DNA from: Veillonella infantium
GTDB lineage: Bacteria > Bacillota > Negativicutes > Veillonellales > Veillonellaceae
Assembly (NCBI RefSeq): GCF_002959895.1
Contig: NZ_PPDD01000009.1
Location: 172,258-236,257 of the forward strand
Length of the DNA: 64,000 nucleotides
Direction: 5' to 3'
The notes under the pieces were generated by a model. It ran no database searches. It saw only the letters and a program-made list of their open reading frames with translations, and had not been told where the DNA came from. A program made the position numbers and the translations under genes. Below are positions 44,725 through 53,736 of this stretch, in pieces. Each line of letters opens with the position of its first letter. The stretch's first letter is position 1.

Positions 44725-45789
44725 TTATTTAGATTCTACAATTTGACGCAACTTATCAATAGACTCTTCATAATTTGGTTTTAAAACACCTTCTTCAGTA
44801 ATGATAGCAGTCACTAGCTCATGTGGTGTAACATCGAAAGCTGGATTTAGTACATCAATACCATTAGGTGCTGTTTGAACACCATGTAACGATGTCACTT
44901 CATAATCATCGCGCATCTCAATAGGAATATCGCTACCATTTTCTAAGGTAAAGTCAAATGTACTATACGGTGCCGCCACATAGAATGGAATGTTATGGAA
45001 TTTAGCTAGCACAGCCACACCATAAGTACCAATTTTATTAGCTACATCACCTTTAGTAGTGATGCGGTCTGCACCTACGATAACTGCATCAATAAGGCCA
45101 TGTTGCATCGCATAAGCAGCCATATTGTCTGTTTCTAATGTTACAGGGATGCCATCCTCATGTAGCTCAAATGCAGTAAGTCTAGCACCTTGTAATAATG
45201 GTCGTGTTTCATCCGCATATACTCGTTCCAATTGACCATTTTCATGAAGCTTACGGACAACACCAAGTGCTGTACCTAAACCACCAGTAGCTAATGCACC
45301 GGCATTACAATGGGTCAAAATACGAATATTCTTTTGACCTTCAAATAAAGTTGCTCCTGCTTCTGCCATACGACGATTCAAAGATACGTCTTCTTCATGA
45401 ATAGTAATGGCTTCCTTCGTAATGAGGTCTACCACATCACTCATAGAGGACATACTTTCAACTTGACCTTTTACTAAAGAAATCACCCGATCTATAGCCC
45501 AAGCCAAGTTAATTGCAGTAGGCCGAGTTTCTTTTAAAGTCTCGCTAAATTCATATAAGCTTGTAAGTTGTTCACTAAATGGAGACTCTAAACGGCCTGC
45601 TTCCATAGCAGCTAAAATTAGACCATAACTAGCAGCTACACCAATGGCAGGTGCCCCGCGAACGCGAAGCATTTTAATAGCCTCAGCCACTTGACGCCAA
45701 TCCGTGCAGTGAACATAAGTAATTTCAGTAGGTAATTTAGTTTGATCTAATAGCACCAACGTATCTTTACGCCATTCAATATTAATCAT
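44725..45789 (-). CDS. mtnA: S-methyl-5-thioribose-1-phosphate isomerase
   Basis: A 354-residue eIF2B-like isomerase turning methylthioribose-1-phosphate into methylthioribulose-1-phosphate. VRGAPAIGVAASYGL near residues 43-57, the catalytic cysteine in THCNAGALATGG near 159-170 and VIVGADRITTKGDVANKIGT near 235-254 are all present. It follows mtnP by 42 bases. None of the later methionine-salvage genes (mtnB, mtnW, mtnX, mtnD) is nearby. Confidence 0.94.
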   Translation of the reverse strand: MINIEWRKDTLVLLDQTKLPTEITYVHCTDWRQVAEAIKMLRVRGAPAIGVAASYGLILAAMEAGRLESPFSEQLTSLYEFSETLKETRPTAINLAWAIDRVISLVKGQVESMSSMSDVVDLITKEAITIHEEDVSLNRRMAEAGATLFEGQKNIRILTHCNAGALATGGLGTALGVVRKLHENGQLERVYADETRPLLQGARLTAFELHEDGIPVTLETDNMAAYAMQHGLIDAVIVGADRITTKGDVANKIGTYGVAVLAKFHNIPFYVAAPYSTFDFTLENGSDIPIEMRDDYEVTSLHGVQTAPNGIDVLNPAFDVTPHELVTAIITEEGVLKPNYEESIDKLRQIVESK

Positions 45790-45831
45790 ACCTTCTCCTT
45801 CGATGAACTATTCTGCTTCGTTATGAATGTA

Positions 45832-46626
45832 TTATAGTTTAAAGCCACCATATTCATGCATGCGATTATGCGCATCATAACGAGCATCTACATCGATTAC
45901 ATCAATAGCACCTAAAATAAGTGATTTAAGTTGAGCAGCCATATCCCCCATCATTTCAACCACTTCACTATGTGTTAGAGCAGATTCAGAAATACCTGCT
46001 GCATAGTTGGTAATCATAGAAATCGTAGCATATGCCATTTCAGCTTCATTAGCTAAATTTACTTCAGGTACATTTGTCATACCTACGGTATCCCCACCGA
46101 GCATGTGGAACATTTTAATTTCCGCTGGTGTTTCAAAGCGTGGACCTTCCGTACATACATAAGTACCGCCATTATGAATTGTAAGACCTTGTTCAGTACC
46201 TACCTTTTGAAGAACATCACGTAATTCTGGGCAATACGGATTTGTTACATCCAAGTGTGCTACTGGACGGTCACCACCTTCATAGAATGTAGTGATGCGG
46301 TTTTTAGTAAAATCTAAGAATTGGTCAGTCAAAACGAAATGACCAGGCTTGAAGTTTTCATTCAAGGAACCTACTGCAGTGGTAGAGATGATAAATGTAA
46401 CGCCTAATTTTTTGAGCCCCCAAATATTAGCACGATAATTGATTTTGTGTGGAGGAATTGTGTGATCTTTGCCGTGACGAGCCACAAAGATTACTGTTTT
46501 CCCATGGTATGTACCTTGTACATAATCTATTTCACCATATGGTGTCATTAAGGATTCTTCATGAATATTTTCAAAGATGGACGGATCATAAACACCAGTA
46601 CCACCAATTATGCCAATTGCACTCAT
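45832..46626 (-). CDS. mtnP: S-methyl-5'-thioadenosine phosphorylase
   Basis: A 264-residue purine-nucleoside-phosphorylase-family enzyme cleaving MTA to adenine and methylthioribose-1-phosphate. GGTGVYDPSIF near the start, FVARHGKDHTIPPHKINYRAN near residues 48-67 and TEGPRFETPAEIKMF near 161-175 with MTNVPEVNLANEAEM after it are diagnostic of the MtnP/MTAP group. It is the first gene of the mtnP-mtnA-ahcY-mtaD operon, after the hslO terminator. Confidence 0.93.
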   Translation of the reverse strand: MSAIGIIGGTGVYDPSIFENIHEESLMTPYGEIDYVQGTYHGKTVIFVARHGKDHTIPPHKINYRANIWGLKKLGVTFIISTTAVGSLNENFKPGHFVLTDQFLDFTKNRITTFYEGGDRPVAHLDVTNPYCPELRDVLQKVGTEQGLTIHNGGTYVCTEGPRFETPAEIKMFHMLGGDTVGMTNVPEVNLANEAEMAYATISMITNYAAGISESALTHSEVVEMMGDMAAQLKSLILGAIDVIDVDARYDAHNRMHEYGGFKL

Positions 46627-46675
46627 TGTGACCTCCTAATATTAATAACTCTTATCTTTTATTTTCTCATAGAAT

Positions 46676-46718
46676 ACAAAAACAGGCTATAGGAAAAACC
46701 TAGTAGCCTGTATTTTTT
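46676..46718 (-). terminator. Terminator of hslO
   Basis: On the minus strand ACAGGCTA pairs with TAGCCTGT around a 14-base loop, followed by TTTTTG. Within the 110 bases here there must also be a promoter for mtnP. Confidence 0.7.
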
Positions 46719-46736
46719 CTATATATTATAAAGTTT

Positions 46737-47615
46737 TTATTGAATTGGACCTTTAGGCGCGAACATATCTTGTAACTCTTCACGACTAAAATGATACTTT
46801 TCATTACAGTAATGGCATACAAGTTCTGTTACTTCATCTTCCAAAATAGCCTGTTTATCTTCTTCTCTTAATGTCATAAGTACGGCTCCAAAGCGATCCC
46901 GTCCACAACGACATTGGAAGTGAATTGGTTCATTATATACTTCATTCACAGTCAAGCCATCAAGAACGCGTTCCATTAGGCCCTTACCATCTGGATGAGC
47001 TTTTAAATATTCTGTAATAGGACCAAGTTCGTTTATATTCTTTTCTACTTGTGCTAATGCTTCGTCTGTAGCATCTGGTAAAGCTTGTACGATAAAGCCA
47101 CCAGCTACAACTGTATGATAATCTGGGTCTACCAATACACCTAAACTAATAGTAGAAGGTACTTGCTCAGACGCATATAAATAGTACGCCAAATCCTCTG
47201 CTACTTCACCACTTTGAATTGGGCTTGTAGAGGTATAATCTTGTGCTAATTGAGTAAAGCGAGTAACTTGTACTTCACCATTATGACCAACAGCAGCACC
47301 TACATCAAGCTTACCAGCTCGTTTTAAAGGTACATCTACATGTGGCTCATCCACATAGCCACGAACCGTATTATCTGCAAAAGCATCTACGTGAACTACG
47401 CCTAGAGGACCATCACCTTTAATACGCAAACTTACATTTTCATGATTTTTAAAATCACCAGCTAATAAAATAGCGCCTGTCATAGCGCGACCTAAAGCAG
47501 CCGTTGCTACAGGCCACAAATCGTGACGTACGCGAGCTGTTTCAACAGTATCTGTTGTTACCGCTAAGGACATACGGACTCCTTCGCGGGTCGTAAAACG
47601 TTTTATATAATCCAT
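46737..47615 (-). CDS. hslO: Redox-regulated chaperone Hsp33
   Basis: A 292-residue Hsp33. The N-terminal substrate-binding domain is normal, and the C-terminal zinc switch is complete: CRCG near residues 236-239 and CHYC near 270-273. Under oxidation zinc is lost and the chaperone becomes active. Its promoter carries a perfect palindrome at the transcript start. Confidence 0.95.
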   Translation of the reverse strand: MDYIKRFTTREGVRMSLAVTTDTVETARVRHDLWPVATAALGRAMTGAILLAGDFKNHENVSLRIKGDGPLGVVHVDAFADNTVRGYVDEPHVDVPLKRAGKLDVGAAVGHNGEVQVTRFTQLAQDYTSTSPIQSGEVAEDLAYYLYASEQVPSTISLGVLVDPDYHTVVAGGFIVQALPDATDEALAQVEKNINELGPITEYLKAHPDGKGLMERVLDGLTVNEVYNEPIHFQCRCGRDRFGAVLMTLREEDKQAILEDEVTELVCHYCNEKYHFSREELQDMFAPKGPIQ

Positions 47616-47650
47616 TCTGTCATTCCTTATTTCTAATTAATACATCATAT

Positions 47651-47664
47651 GCACTTATAAGTGC
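47651..47664 (-). promoter_or_regulatory. Perfect palindrome at the hslO transcript start
   Basis: GCACTTATAAGTGC, a 14-base perfect palindrome located directly downstream of the -10, with its end at the predicted start of transcription. Typical operator geometry; no regulator is named. Confidence 0.5.
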
Positions 47665-47670
47665 TTATAT

Positions 47671-47700
47671 AGTATATCATGTCATAGAATTACATTTCAA
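47671..47700 (-). promoter_or_regulatory. hslO promoter
   Basis: On the minus strand TTGAAA (complement of 47695-47700) and TATACT (complement of 47671-47676), spacer 18. Confidence 0.6.
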
Positions 47701-47763
47701 ATTATAGAGAATATATGTTCGTCTACTCTATTTTTGATATAAAAGAACATATTTTCGATATTA

Positions 47764-47801
47764 TAAAAACACCCAGTACCATAAGATACTGAGTGTTTTT
47801 G
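47764..47801 (-). terminator. Terminator of the riboflavin operon
   Basis: On the minus strand AAAAACACTCAGTA pairs with TACTGGGTGTTTTT (one G-U), ten bases after the ribH stop. Confidence 0.88.
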
Positions 47802-47810
47802 ATAGTCTTC

Positions 47811-48272
47811 TTAGAATTGATCGATAAGGTTAACCATTTCAATAGCGCCCATGGCACAATCATAACCTTTATTACCAGCCTTAGTACCAGCACGTTCAAT
47901 AGCTTGTTCAATATTTTCAGTAGTGACTACACCGAACATAACAGGAATACCAGTTTCTAAGGAAACATGAGCAATACCTTTAGCTACTTCATTACATACA
48001 TAGTCATAATGAGTTGTAGCACCACGAATAACAGCACCAACGCAAATAACCGCATCGAAGCGACCAGATGAAGCAGCTTTTTTAGCAATCAATGGAATTT
48101 CATAAGCACCTGGTACCCAAATAACAGTAATATCCTCTTCTTTTACATCGTGACGTAATAAGCAATCTTCAGCGCCACCGATTAATTTGGAAGTAATGAA
48201 CTCATTAAAACGAGAACCGATAATAGCAAATTTTTTACCGCTACCTAGTAAATTACCTTCTTGAACCTTCAT
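47811..48272 (-). CDS. ribH: 6,7-dimethyl-8-ribityllumazine synthase
   Basis: A 153-residue subunit that forms the lumazine synthase capsid and joins the RibA and RibD products. [12 protein letters not shown] near residues 20-31, [10 protein letters not shown] near 51-60, [14 protein letters not shown] near 78-91 and [12 protein letters not shown] near 112-123 are conserved. It is the last gene of the rib operon. Confidence 0.95.
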   Translation of the reverse strand: MKVQEGNLLGSGKKFAIIGSRFNEFITSKLIGGAEDCLLRHDVKEEDITVIWVPGAYEIPLIAKKAASSGRFDAVICVGAVIRGATTHYDYVCNEVAKGIAHVSLETGIPVMFGVVTTENIEQAIERAGTKAGNKGYDCAMGAIEMVNLIDQF

Positions 48273-48344
48273 TATGTTGACCTCCTATATTCCTATAAAG
48301 GAAATTCTTATGTGACAAGCAATTTGTTAAATAGAACTAAATAA

Positions 48345-49547
48345 TTAGTCTTCTAACATATGACCCATTTTTTCTTCTTTTGTTTTCAAGTAACCTGCAT
48401 TGAATTTGTTCGCTGCAATGATAAGCGGTACACGACTAGTTACATCGATACCCCAATGTTCTAAGCCATGACGTTTTTCAGGATTATTCGTTAATAAGCG
48501 AATACTCTTAATACCCAAGAATCGAATGATTTGAGCTGCTAAGGAATATTCACGCATATCTGCTGGGAAGCCCAATTGTTCATTTGCTTCTACAGTATCT
48601 AGGCCTTGCTCTTGTAATGCATAGGCTTTAATTTTATTTGTTAAGCCAATGCCACGACCTTCTTGACGCATGTATACTACAACGCCTTTGCCTTCTTTTT
48701 CGATAGCACGTAGCGCATTATCTAGTTGTTCGCCACAATCACAACGTTTAGAGCCAAACACATCGCCAGTTAAACATTCAGAGTGAATACGTACAAGCAC
48801 ATCGCTACAGTTTTGCACATCACCTTTGACGATAGCTAAATGCTCTTTTTTATCTAATTCATTTTTGAATACAAAGATATTGAAATCACCAAACTTAGTA
48901 GGTAATTTAGAACAAGCACCAAGTTCAACCATGTCTTCATGCTGTTTACGATATTCGATAAGCTCTGCTACGGAAGCAATTTTTAAATCGTGTTCTTTCG
49001 CAAATTTCATGAGATCTGGTAGACGTGCCATATCGCCGTCATCTTTTGTAATCTCACAAATTACAGCTGCCTCTTGTAGACCTGCTAACCGGCAAAGGTC
49101 GATAGATGCTTCAGTATGACCTTGGCGTACTAGAACGCCACCTTCTTTATATACTAAAGGGAACACGTGACCAGGACGACGGAAGTCTTCAGGTTTAGCA
49201 TTAGGATCTAGTAATTTTTGGATTGTATAAGCACGTTCTGCTGGAGATACGCCTGTTGTAGTATCTACATGGTCAACAGTAACGGTGAAAGCAGTTTCAT
49301 GATTGTCTGTATTTTTAGTAACCATGGCAGGAATGCCAAGTTTTTCTAAAGCTTCACGGCGCATAGGCGTACATACGATACCGCGCGCGTATTTAACCAT
49401 AAAGTTAATATTTTCTTGTGTAGCAAACTCAGCCGCAATGATAAGATCGCCTTCGTTTTCTCGGCTTTCATCATCAACAATAATAACAGGTTTGCCAGCT
49501 TTAAGGTCTTCTAAGACCTCTGTAATAGAATGTAATTGTTCGCTCAT
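48345..49547 (-). CDS. ribBA: Bifunctional DHBP synthase / GTP cyclohydrolase II
   Basis: A 400-residue fusion. The N-terminal half makes dihydroxybutanone phosphate from ribulose-5-phosphate ([11 protein letters not shown] near 21-31, [11 protein letters not shown] near 137-147). The C-terminal half opens GTP (zinc cysteines in [20 protein letters not shown] near 252-271, RQEGRGIGL near 289-297). Both active sites look intact. It follows ribE by 18 bases. Confidence 0.95.
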   Translation of the reverse strand: MSEQLHSITEVLEDLKAGKPVIIVDDESRENEGDLIIAAEFATQENINFMVKYARGIVCTPMRREALEKLGIPAMVTKNTDNHETAFTVTVDHVDTTTGVSPAERAYTIQKLLDPNAKPEDFRRPGHVFPLVYKEGGVLVRQGHTEASIDLCRLAGLQEAAVICEITKDDGDMARLPDLMKFAKEHDLKIASVAELIEYRKQHEDMVELGACSKLPTKFGDFNIFVFKNELDKKEHLAIVKGDVQNCSDVLVRIHSECLTGDVFGSKRCDCGEQLDNALRAIEKEGKGVVVYMRQEGRGIGLTNKIKAYALQEQGLDTVEANEQLGFPADMREYSLAAQIIRFLGIKSIRLLTNNPEKRHGLEHWGIDVTSRVPLIIAANKFNAGYLKTKEEKMGHMLED

Positions 49548-49565
49548 AGGAACACTCCTTACTCT

Positions 49566-50222
49566 TTATATAAATCCATTCTCTACTAAGAGGGATTGCA
49601 TAGATTTCTTAGGTTTATCTTCGGTAGGTTCACTACCAAGATTCATAAAATGACGAATGTATCGACCAGCGATATCCGTTTCTAAATTAACCTCCGTACC
49701 AATATGGGCAGAGCCTAAAATTGTTTCGCCCAAGGTATGAGGAATGATAGATACGGAAAAACTGCTGTCCGTTCGTCGCATAATGGTGAGGCTAATTCCA
49801 TCAATCGTAATGGAACCCTTATAAATAACGTAATCCATTACGGATTTCGGCGCCTCTACAGTAAAGATAATGGCATTATCCGTTTGTTCCCGATTAATGA
49901 TGCGGCCCATCCCATCTACGTGACCTGCCACAATATGACCACCAAATCTACCATTGGCGAGCATAGCACGCTCTAAGTTCACAGGTTGATGAACTTTCAA
50001 ATTTGTAAAAGTAGTCATCTTGATTGACTCGGGCATAACATCAGCTGTAAATACACCATTACCAATCGTTGTAGCCGTCAAACATACACCATTAACAGCT
50101 ACGGAGTCACCTATTTTTAAATCGCTAAATATTTTATTCCCCCGAATTGTTATGGCTAAGGATTTAGGGCCCTTTTTAATGCTCTCTACACGGCCAATTT
50201 CTTCAACGATTCCCGTGAACAT
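49566..50222 (-). CDS. ribE: Riboflavin synthase alpha chain
   Basis: A 218-residue enzyme with the two lumazine-binding repeats (residues 1-97 and 98-190); MFTGIVEEIG opens the first and GGHIVAGHVDG lies near 96-106. It dismutates two lumazines to riboflavin. The start overlaps the end of ribD by 20 bases. The tail beyond about 200 is longer than usual and not recognisable. Confidence 0.94.
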   Translation of the reverse strand: MFTGIVEEIGRVESIKKGPKSLAITIRGNKIFSDLKIGDSVAVNGVCLTATTIGNGVFTADVMPESIKMTTFTNLKVHQPVNLERAMLANGRFGGHIVAGHVDGMGRIINREQTDNAIIFTVEAPKSVMDYVIYKGSITIDGISLTIMRRTDSSFSVSIIPHTLGETILGSAHIGTEVNLETDIAGRYIRHFMNLGSEPTEDKPKKSMQSLLVENGFI

Positions 50223-51417
50223 AAGCGCCCCTCCTTCCTTGACGATACGCTTCGATGCGAATGTTATTGTCTAATACTTTAGTTTTTGTGAAAGTTAATT
50301 GAGGTGAAGCTTCTAAACTTTCAAAGCCACGACCACCTACAGCAGGAGTAGCATCAGTACCACCGATAATTGTATTTCCTATGTAAGTTACAACTTTATC
50401 AAAATTCATCGTTTCAACAAAGGAACTAATGATGGCTGAACCACCTTCGACTAGAACTGATGTATAGCCTAGTTCTCCAAGTTTTGTAAGAATATCATCA
50501 ATAGATAATTTCTTGATATCAATAACGATATCAGTGCTTTTACTTTTACGTGTAGAAATAGATTCTACAATCGTAACAATGGCACCAACCTTTTCTAAAG
50601 CTTGAATCCGCTCCTTTGGACAGCCTTTAGCTACAAAGATATGAACCTTCCGATTTTCTACGTTAAAAACCTGACTATTAGTAGGCGTTCTTCCTAGACT
50701 ATCCAATATAATTACATCTGGCTGATGAACATGTATGGGCTCATCAAGTATGCTCGTATCTAATAAAGCCGCAGATAATTCAGTCTCAGTTAAACGACAG
50801 TTTAATTGAGGATTATCTGCTAAAATTGTGCCAATACCAACGAGCATAGCATCGTGTGTGGCACGCAGTACATGTCCATCTCGGCGGGAGGACTCATTTG
50901 TAATCCATTGGGATTGGCCTGTAAAAGTGGCAATCTTACCATCTAGTGACATAGCACTTTTAATAGTTACAAAAGGTTTACCTGTCTGTATATATGTAAA
51001 GAAATGCTCATTTAGTTCGGCACATTCCTCACTGCATACGGGGCAAACAACCTCTATACCTGCTTCACGGAGTAAATCCATGCCCTTTCCAGATACTAGT
51101 GGATTAGGATCTTTACTACCTACTACAACTTTAGCTATGCCAGCCTCGATAATACGCAGCGCACAAGGTGGAGTTTTACCATAATGAGAGCATGGCTCTA
51201 ATGTTACATATAAAGTAGCACCTTTAGCATTATCACCAGCTTGTTTTAAGGCATGAACCTCAGCGTGAGCTGTACCAGCTTTATGATGATAACCTTCACC
51301 GATTATTGTATTGTCTTTAACCACTAAGGCACCAACCAAAGGATTTGGCGAAGTGTGACCTGTGGCTAATTTTGCCAGTGCAATGGCGCGTTTCATATAT
51401 GCTACGTCATCCACCAT
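50203..51417 (-). CDS. ribD: Riboflavin-specific deaminase / reductase
   Basis: A 404-residue bifunctional enzyme. The N-terminal deaminase has the zinc site HAEVHAL near 50-56 and PCSHYGKTPPC near 75-85; the C-terminal reductase has TIKSAMSLDGKIA near 150-162 and VEGGSAIISSF near 319-329. Together with RibBA, RibE and RibH it completes riboflavin synthesis. The ATG at 51417 follows GAGGTGAT and is only a few bases after the riboswitch terminator. Confidence 0.95.
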   Translation of the reverse strand: MVDDVAYMKRAIALAKLATGHTSPNPLVGALVVKDNTIIGEGYHHKAGTAHAEVHALKQAGDNAKGATLYVTLEPCSHYGKTPPCALRIIEAGIAKVVVGSKDPNPLVSGKGMDLLREAGIEVVCPVCSEECAELNEHFFTYIQTGKPFVTIKSAMSLDGKIATFTGQSQWITNESSRRDGHVLRATHDAMLVGIGTILADNPQLNCRLTETELSAALLDTSILDEPIHVHQPDVIILDSLGRTPTNSQVFNVENRKVHIFVAKGCPKERIQALEKVGAIVTIVESISTRKSKSTDIVIDIKKLSIDDILTKLGELGYTSVLVEGGSAIISSFVETMNFDKVVTYIGNTIIGGTDATPAVGGRGFESLEASPQLTFTKTKVLDNNIRIEAYRQGRRGAYVHGNR

Positions 51418-51426
51418 ATCACCTCA

Positions 51427-51456
51427 ATAAAAAAAGGACTATATACATAGTCCTTG
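51427..51456 (-). terminator. FMN riboswitch terminator before ribD
   Basis: On the minus strand AAGGACTAT and ATAGTCCTT form a stem followed by seven T residues, ten bases before the ribD start. It is the expression platform of the RFN element. Confidence 0.85.
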
Positions 51457-51489
51457 GGTAATCATAAATACGCACGTAAAATGTGCTTC

Positions 51490-51598
51490 GTCTTTTCTCA
51501 TCCAGACTTTACTGTCGGTATCGGAATTGCACCGATTCATACCTAAAAGGTTCGCGGACTATACCGCCGGTAAGGAATTTCACCTATCCCCAAAGACT
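51490..51598 (-). promoter_or_regulatory. FMN riboswitch (RFN element)
   Basis: Read on the minus strand, the canonical RFN blocks appear in order: GGGGATAGGTGAAATTCC, then ACCGGCGGTATAGTCCGCG, a variable loop, GGTGCAATTCCGATACCG, ACAGTAAAGTCTGGATGAGA. All paired conserved segments are intact. FMN binding would favour the terminator at 51427 and stop expression of ribD-ribE-ribBA-ribH. Confidence 0.96.
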
Positions 51599-51620
51599 CA
51601 TCTATTTCGTTTCTGAATTA

Positions 51621-51649
51621 ATAGTAACACTTTTATAAGGGTTATGCAA
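51621..51649 (-). promoter_or_regulatory. Promoter of the riboflavin operon
   Basis: On the minus strand TTGCAT (complement of 51644-51649) and TACTAT (complement of 51621-51626), spacer 17, ending about 20 bases before the riboswitch. Confidence 0.7.
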
Positions 51650-51789
51650 GAATAAGAGTTTTGTATTGAGAAAAGATATTAAATATTGAACCTATAATAA
51701 AAATACTATTATTATATCTCTATTTTTTTAGATGGAAAATATGTTAATACAAACAATATAAATATATATAAACTATCTATACATTAAAT

Positions 51790-51805
51790 AGTGATATTTA
51801 TCACA
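51790..51805. promoter_or_regulatory. Crp/Fnr-family binding site upstream of the pyruvate oxidase gene
   Basis: AGTGATATTTATCACA: inverted GTGAT/ATCAC with the spacing of Crp and Fnr sites. It lies about 44 bases upstream of the start predicted from TATAAT at 51830-51835, near the usual activator position. A further hairpin ATGGTT/AACCAT lies at 51844-51860. Confidence 0.55.
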
Positions 51806-51897
51806 TAATTACATTACAAATAGGTCTAATATAATATATATATATGGTTTTGATAACCATGCGTAATTGATATTGTTTATTAAATATAGGTGATAAT

Positions 51898-53640
51898 ATG
51901 GCAAAAAAACGAATTTCTGATGTACTTATAGAAGTCTTAGCCAATGCGGGTATCGATCGCATTTATGGTATCACTGGCGATAGTTTGAATTCTGTAAACG
52001 ATAGTTTACGTCGCAATGGTAAGATTGCTTTTGAACATGTTAGACATGAAGAAACAGCAGCCTTTGCTGCAGGTGCAGAAGCTTCTTTAACTGGAAAACT
52101 TACAGTTTGTGCAGGTAGTTCTGGTCCTGGTAACTTACATTTGATCAACGGTCTCTTTGATTGTCATCGCAATCGTGTTCCAGTATTAGCTATTGCCTCT
52201 CACATTCCTCAATCTGAAGTTGGGTTAAATTATTTCCAAGAAACACATCCAGAAAACTTATTCAAAGAATGCTCTTGTTTCTGCGAACTCGTATCCAATC
52301 CTAAACAAATGCCTGAAATCCTATTCCGTGCTATGAATGCAGCAGTTGGTAATCAAGATGTTGCTGTTATCGTCCTTCCTGGCGATGTAGCAGTAATGGA
52401 AATGGAAATTGATGAATTACCAGTATGGCATCACCCTCGTTTACCTCATATTGTTCCACAACGCGAAGATATCGAAGAAATGGCAGCCCATTTAGAAACA
52501 GGTAAACGCATTACCCTCTTCTGTGGTGCAGGCTGTGAAGGTGCTCACGATGAAGTCGTGGAATTAGCAAAACGCTTACAAGCGCCTGTAGTACATGCTT
52601 TTAGAGGTAAAGAATGGGTTGAATGGGACAATCCATATGATGTAGGTATGACTGGTCTATTAGGATATACATCCGGTTATCGTGCGATTGAGCAATGCGA
52701 TACACTCGTAATGCTTGGCACAGACTTCCCTTACCGTCCATTCTATCCGGAAAATGCTAAAGTCATTCAAGTGGATAGAGATCCTAGTGCTTTAGGACGC
52801 CGTGTACCTCTTACACAAGGTATTATTGGTACTGTAAAAGATACATTGAAAGAATTGTTACCTCTAGTCGCTCAACGTGGCGATACTGAGTTTATCGACA
52901 CAGTCCGTAAAGCCTATACTAAATTTAGAGGTGACTTAGACAGCTATGCAGTAGCTGAACCAGATGGTGTGCCAATCCATCCACAATACTTCGTAAATCG
53001 TCTTAATAAATTAGCTGCTGACGATGCTATTTTTACCTTTGACGTAGGTACACCAGTAATTTGGACTGCACGCCATTTAAAAACAAATGGTAAACGTCGC
53101 ATCTTAGGTTCTTATAATCACGGCTCTATGGCGAATGCTATGATGCATGCCATCGGTGCCCAAAATGCATGTCCAAATCGTCAAGTCATCTCCCTCTCTG
53201 GTGATGGTGGTTTCACAATGATGATGGGTGAAATGTTAACATTAAAACAACTTAACTTGCCTGTTAAAATCTTTGTATTTAACAACGAAGAACTTAGCTT
53301 TATCGCCATGGAAATGAAAGCCTCTGGATACCTAGACTATGCTACGGACTTTGTAAATCCAGACTTCGGTAAACTTGCAGAAGCGGCTGGTATTAAAGGT
53401 GTAAGCATTCAAAATTCTAGTGAAGTAGACGAAAAAATCATGGAAGCTCTCAACCATAATGGTCCTGTGATCGTCAATGTTCACGTAGACAAACAAGAAC
53501 TTGCCATGCCTCCGAAAATTGCTTACCAACAAGCTAAAGGCTTCAGCAAATATTTGATCAATGCAATCCTTGATGGCCGCGGTACAGAACTCAAAGAAAT
53601 GGCCAAAACAAACTGGATGAAATATAAATCTCTGTACTAA
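51898..53640 (+). CDS. poxB: Pyruvate oxidase / quinone-dependent pyruvate dehydrogenase
   Basis: A 580-residue thiamine-diphosphate- and FAD-type enzyme. The N-terminal pyrimidine-binding part has the catalytic glutamate in HVRHEETAAFAAGAEA near residues 49-64; the ThDP motif begins at SGDGGFTMMMGEM near 438-450 with its closing NN in FNNEELSF near 461-468. It resembles E. coli PoxB (about 572 residues) more than acetolactate synthase. It would turn pyruvate into acetate and CO2 with electrons to quinone, or into acetyl phosphate with oxygen; the C-terminal lipid-binding segment of PoxB is not clearly recognisable. It stands as a single gene. Confidence 0.87.
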   Translation: MAKKRISDVLIEVLANAGIDRIYGITGDSLNSVNDSLRRNGKIAFEHVRHEETAAFAAGAEASLTGKLTVCAGSSGPGNLHLINGLFDCHRNRVPVLAIASHIPQSEVGLNYFQETHPENLFKECSCFCELVSNPKQMPEILFRAMNAAVGNQDVAVIVLPGDVAVMEMEIDELPVWHHPRLPHIVPQREDIEEMAAHLETGKRITLFCGAGCEGAHDEVVELAKRLQAPVVHAFRGKEWVEWDNPYDVGMTGLLGYTSGYRAIEQCDTLVMLGTDFPYRPFYPENAKVIQVDRDPSALGRRVPLTQGIIGTVKDTLKELLPLVAQRGDTEFIDTVRKAYTKFRGDLDSYAVAEPDGVPIHPQYFVNRLNKLAADDAIFTFDVGTPVIWTARHLKTNGKRRILGSYNHGSMANAMMHAIGAQNACPNRQVISLSGDGGFTMMMGEMLTLKQLNLPVKIFVFNNEELSFIAMEMKASGYLDYATDFVNPDFGKLAEAAGIKGVSIQNSSEVDEKIMEALNHNGPVIVNVHVDKQELAMPPKIAYQQAKGFSKYLINAILDGRGTELKEMAKTNWMKYKSLY

Positions 53641-53691
53641 GATCTGCCAAATATTCAAAATCTTTCAAAATAAATAAACTGCAAAACTTTC

Positions 53692-53729
53692 AAAAAATAG
53701 GTGTCATCAAATGATGACACCTATTTTTA
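53692..53729. terminator. Terminator between poxB and the downstream minus-strand gene
   Basis: Very long perfect stem AAAATAGGTGTCATCA (53694-53709) and TGATGACACCTATTTT, with a 2-base centre, ending in T/A runs. It works in both directions. Confidence 0.92.
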
Positions 53730-53736
53730 CTTAAAA

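Noticed and set aside
47723..47911. 62-codon minus-strand frame overlapping the end of ribH
   Set aside because: It crosses the rib operon terminator and overlaps conserved ribH codons.
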